Origin: Streptomyces mutabilis
Lineage (GTDB): Bacteria > Actinomycetota > Actinomycetes > Streptomycetales > Streptomycetaceae
Length of the DNA stretch: 64,000 nt
Assembly (NCBI RefSeq): GCF_014649815.1
Contig: NZ_BMTT01000011.1
Location: forward strand, 124,001-188,000
Reading direction: 5' to 3'
In this document: one piece after another, positions 61,523 to 64,000 of the stretch
Layout: each line of letters starts with the position of its first letter
Numbering within the stretch: position 1 is the first letter of the stretch
Notes under the pieces: model-generated
What the model was told of the DNA's origin: nothing
Database searches by the model: none
The model's input: only the letters and a program-made list of their open reading frames with translations
Translations under genes and position numbers: made by a program

Positions 61523-61686
61523 TCACGGCAGCCGCTTGCGGTAGTGGACACGGTCGTAGGGCCCGTCCACCCGGCGCTCCACGACCTCGTACCCGTTCTT
61601 CGGGCAGATCTCCTGGTTCTCCCACATCACGGCGTTCGTGTAGAGCCTGACCTCGGGCATGCCCAGCGCACGCGCGTGCTCCCCGC
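61523..61686 (-). pseudogene. 3' remnant of a GNAT acetyltransferase gene
   Basis: About 50 codons: HARALGMPEVRLYTNAVMWE, NQEICPKNGYEVVERRVDG, then PYDRVHYRKRLP and stop at 61523-61525, the final beta-strands of a GNAT enzyme (NQEI..NGYEVVERR is the usual end). The acetyl-CoA loop and everything before it are missing; upstream sequence (CRCGEH) is unrelated. It meets a cupin fragment on the opposite strand at about 61686. Confidence 0.8.
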
Positions 61687-61983
61687 ACCGGCAGCAAGGA
61701 GCTGTGCGCCTGGCGGGGCGAGATCCCGACGGGTACGAAGGCACCCGCGCACACCGTCAGCCGGGAGGAGGTCTTCCACCTCCTCACCGGCGAACTGCTG
61801 ATCACCCTCGACGGCCGCACCGAGCGCGTCACCGCGGGTGACACGGTGATCGTCAACCGGGGGACGACCCTCGCCGTCGAGAACCCCACCGGCCGGACCG
61901 CGACCTCCTGGGTCACCGCCTCCGTCGGCCTGGAGGCGGAGCTGGCCGACGGCACCCTGATCACTCCCCCGTGGGCCGACTGA
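61687..61983 (+). pseudogene. 3' remnant of a cupin-domain gene
   Basis: 99 codons beginning TGSKELCAWRGEIPTG without a start codon in frame: HTVSREEVFHLLTGELLITL, then GDTVIVNRGTT, and ending DGTLITPPWAD plus stop. This is the C-terminal three quarters of a small single-cupin protein (cupin 2-like), with the first ~25-35 residues missing. It is divergent from the GNAT remnant and meets it at the seam. Confidence 0.75.
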
Positions 61984-61995
61984 CCCGCGGAGGGG

Positions 61996-62964
61996 TCACG
62001 CCGCCAGGGACCCCGGCATCACCGCCCGCGGCCCGAACTTCGCCCGCGCGCGGTCCGCGACCTCCTCGATCCGGCGGACCTTCTCGTCCACGGGGTCGAA
62101 GGTGAGCTGGTGGGCCGCCTGCTCGGCGGGGGCCAGCCCCTCGGCGCGCAGGGCGATCGAGCGGACCCGGGCGCGCTGGAGACCGAGCGCCTCGTACATG
62201 TCGTACGCGGTGCGCGTCAGCGCCGCCGAGTGCGCGGTCGGTTCCTTCAGGGTGCGACCGCGGGTGGTCGCCGACCTGTCGGCGTAGCGCACGGTGAGGG
62301 TGAGGGTGCGGCACACCTTGTCCACGGCGCGCAGCCGGGCGCCCAGCTCCTCGGCGGCCGACAGCAGGGCGCGGCGGTGGCGGCCGGCGTCGAGTTCGTC
62401 CCGGTCGAAGGGGCGGTCCGCGGCCAGCGACCGGGAGATGCCGTTGGGGACCACCCGGCCCCGGTCGACACCCTGCGCCTTCTCGTGCAGCTCGCGGCCG
62501 GCCTTCGCGCCGATCAGGCGCTGGAGCGTGGAAGGGGGCGCGGCGGCGACCCGGCCGAGGGTGTCGAGGCCGTACTCGCACAGGGTGCGGGCGGTCGCGG
62601 TGCCGACGCCGGGCAGCGCGGCGACGGGCTTGCCGGCGAGGAAGTCCCGCTCCTCGCCCTCCGGCACCGCGCGGGTCAGTCCCGGCCGGGCGTCCCGCAG
62701 GGCCATGCGGGCGAGCATCGGGCCCGGACCGGCGCCGATCACGCAGTCGACGCCGTACAGCGCGAGGGCGCGGACGCGGATCACCGAGGCCAGTTCCACG
62801 GCGTCCCGCTCGAAGTAGCGCTCGGCGCCGCGCAGGTCGGCCAGCGCACCGTCGGGCGGCAGCGCCTCGATGACCGGCGTGAACTCCTCCAGCAGCCCGA
62901 GCAGCTGGGGCAGGGCCGCCTCGTACATGGGCGGCAGCTGGAAACGTACGCAGAGGATGGTCAT
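61996..62964 (-). CDS. Non-catalytic Y-family DNA polymerase-like protein (ImuB-like)
   Basis: A 322-aa protein aligned in my head to E. coli DinB. The N-terminal strand reads MTILCVRFQL, so the catalytic Asp (DxDxF) is absent and the finger region is skipped; SLDE becomes PPDG, so the catalytic Glu is also lost. The thumb HhH (LPGVGTATARTLCEYGLDTL, residues ~125-144) and little-finger domain (~175-300) are intact. This is the ImuB pattern: a polymerase-like adaptor for DnaE2 in SOS mutagenesis, though shorter than mycobacterial ImuB. Its ATG overlaps the dnaE2 stop. Confidence 0.82.
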   Translation of the reverse strand: MTILCVRFQLPPMYEAALPQLLGLLEEFTPVIEALPPDGALADLRGAERYFERDAVELASVIRVRALALYGVDCVIGAGPGPMLARMALRDARPGLTRAVPEGEERDFLAGKPVAALPGVGTATARTLCEYGLDTLGRVAAAPPSTLQRLIGAKAGRELHEKAQGVDRGRVVPNGISRSLAADRPFDRDELDAGRHRRALLSAAEELGARLRAVDKVCRTLTLTVRYADRSATTRGRTLKEPTAHSAALTRTAYDMYEALGLQRARVRSIALRAEGLAPAEQAAHQLTFDPVDEKVRRIEEVADRARAKFGPRAVMPGSLAA

Positions 62965-64000
62965 CCCGCACTCCCCGGGCTCTGGTGCCACAACTTCCTT
63001 CCGACCGCGGGGTCTTCGCCCGCGGGACGCAGATCGGCCCAGGGGTGCATCTCGTACCCGGTGGACATGCGGATCTTCCGCCGCTCCATCGGGTCCTGGG
63101 CCGCGGAGCCGGTCGGCGCGGGCTGTCCGTCCGAACCGGCGAGACGGCGGCGCGCCGGGCCGCCCTCGGGGTCGTCACCCTGGTCACCGCCCGCTCCGGC
63201 CAGCCGGGCCGCGACGCCTTCCAGACCTTCCTCCCGGCGCACTTCCAGCAGGTCGGCGAGGTTCCAGGCGGCGGAGCCGACCACGCTGAAGCTGCGCGGG
63301 CCGCGCCGCTGCACCACCCCGCGCACCAGCAGCAGCCAGGAGTGGAAGACGGTGTGCGCGCAGGTATCGTGCGAGTCGTCGAAGAAGGCGAGGTCGACCA
63401 GGCCGGAGCCGTCGTCCAGGGTGGAGAAGATGACCCGGCGGCCGGAGCGGACCGGCGGTGTCTGGGTGGCCGCCTTGGCGCCCGCGACCAGCACCGTCTC
63501 CCCGTGTTGGACCTCGCGCAGCCGCTTGGCCGACACCACGCCGAGCTCGCGCAGGAAGGAGCGGTGATCGTCCATCAGGTTGCGCGAGGCGTCCATGGAG
63601 AGCACGCCCAGCTCGGCGCTGAGCTTCTCCGCCGAGGTGAGGTCGGGCAGTCCGGCGGAGGCGGTCCTGCGGCCGCCGGACAGGGGGAGCTGGTCGCCGC
63701 GTCCGCCCCGGGCGCCACGGTGCAGCTCGGTCAGGTGCAGTTGCAGGTCGCGGCGGTTGGCGCCGAACGCGTCCAGCGCGCCGACCTGGGCGAGCCGTCC
63801 GGCCAGCGGCCTGCTGGGGCGGGCCCGTTCCCAGAAGTCGAGCAGGGAGGCGTAGGGCTGCCCCTCGGCGATGCGTTCCGCCTCGGCCTCGCTGATGCCG
63901 TGCACGTCCGAGAGGGCGAGGCGCAGACCCCAGACGGTCCCCTCGGAACGCCGGGATTCAGACACCAGTTCGACCCTGTGTGCGACCCCGGACCTGTTCA
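62961..64000 (-). CDS. dnaE2: Error-prone DNA polymerase DnaE2 (ImuC), C-terminal part
   Basis: Partial gene; the frame runs off the right end of the window, so the 5' part (polymerase core) lies beyond 64000. The ~345 visible codons include the HhH domain (LALSDVHGISEAEAERI), the OB-fold region (RVIFSTLDDGSGLVDLAFF, then VFHSWLLLVRGVVQRRG) and a DnaE2-typical C-terminus (ILS-equivalent YEMHPWADLRP). It is the catalytic partner of the ImuB-like protein, with which it shares an ATGA stop/start overlap. A start at 63965 (GTG) would be an internal artefact. Confidence 0.92.
   Translation of the reverse strand, partial: NRSGVAHRVELVSESRRSEGTVWGLRLALSDVHGISEAEAERIAEGQPYASLLDFWERARPSRPLAGRLAQVGALDAFGANRRDLQLHLTELHRGARGGRGDQLPLSGGRRTASAGLPDLTSAEKLSAELGVLSMDASRNLMDDHRSFLRELGVVSAKRLREVQHGETVLVAGAKAATQTPPVRSGRRVIFSTLDDGSGLVDLAFFDDSHDTCAHTVFHSWLLLVRGVVQRRGPRSFSVVGSAAWNLADLLEVRREEGLEGVAARLAGAGGDQGDDPEGGPARRRLAGSDGQPAPTGSAAQDPMERRKIRMSTGYEMHPWADLRPAGEDPAVGRKLWHQSPGSAG

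Overview
The window is chromosomal DNA of a Streptomyces. The evidence is very high G+C with strong third-position G/C, GTG/TTG starts, AGGAGG-type ribosome sites, a chpC-chpH chaplin pair, F420-type oxidoreductases, SoxR without SoxS, and gene order recalled from S. coelicolor (chpC-chpH, tRNA-Leu, gntR-gntK-gntP, soxR, citrate transporter, hmgA, SGNH lipase, dinB-like/dnaE2). That synteny is from memory and was not computed. No insertion sequence, prophage, CRISPR array or biosynthetic gene cluster was seen.

Layout. 0-7.7 kb: CorA channel, ferritin-like protein, F420-type oxidoreductase, aldo/keto reductase coupled to a RecD2-like protein that has lost its Walker A motif, and two conserved small or acidic proteins. 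7.8-9.1 kb: a sortase-anchored long chaplin and ChpH. 9.2-14.5 kb: M20 hydrolase, tRNA-Leu(GAG) with terminator, gluconate regulator/kinase/permease and a decayed idonate-dehydrogenase-like gene. 14.6-20.3 kb: amino-acid permease, helical-repeat-like protein, a frameshifted Nudix gene, a DUF202 pair, a quinone reductase and a histidine-rich duplicated protein. 20.4-24.8 kb: fatty-acid/acyl-CoA genes under a TetR regulator, including a collapsed acyl-CoA ligase. 24.9-30.1 kb: a secreted GH171-like muramidase, a secreted penicillin-acylase-family enzyme and a collapsed BKACE gene. 30.2-38.6 kb: soxR, MaoC/TetR, acyl-CoA dehydrogenase/TetR, EamA exporter, and alcohol plus aldehyde dehydrogenases. 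38.7-46.9 kb: orphan MalK-type ATPase, MFS exporter with a coupled mini membrane protein, metal-citrate transporter, molybdopterin oxidoreductase with TetR, and a lipoprotein. 47.1-53.3 kb: homogentisate dioxygenase, GntR, an orphan type ISP C-terminal domain, two scarred loci and an SGNH lipase. 53.9-64 kb: two glycosyltransferases plus a deacetylase, an AAA ATPase, housekeeping-type small enzymes, another scarred locus, and a mutasome-like pair (catalytically stripped Y-family polymerase plus DnaE2).

How parts work together. Several catabolic units (gluconate, acyl-CoA, alcohol/aldehyde, citrate, homogentisate) each carry a local regulator, and shared palindromes let me propose three small TetR regulons: ATACCGACCGGTNGGCAT at three places, AAACTAGC/GCTAGTTT at two, and CTAAGC-AGTC-GCTTAG at two.

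The most unusual signal is gene decay. Eight loci carry gene remnants. In three of them two genes point away from each other, keep only their 3' halves and meet at a seam where both 5' ends and the shared promoter region are gone (near 50.70, 52.16 and 61.69 kb). This points to a lineage losing genes, possibly through a preferred type of deletion, though an assembly artefact must be excluded first.
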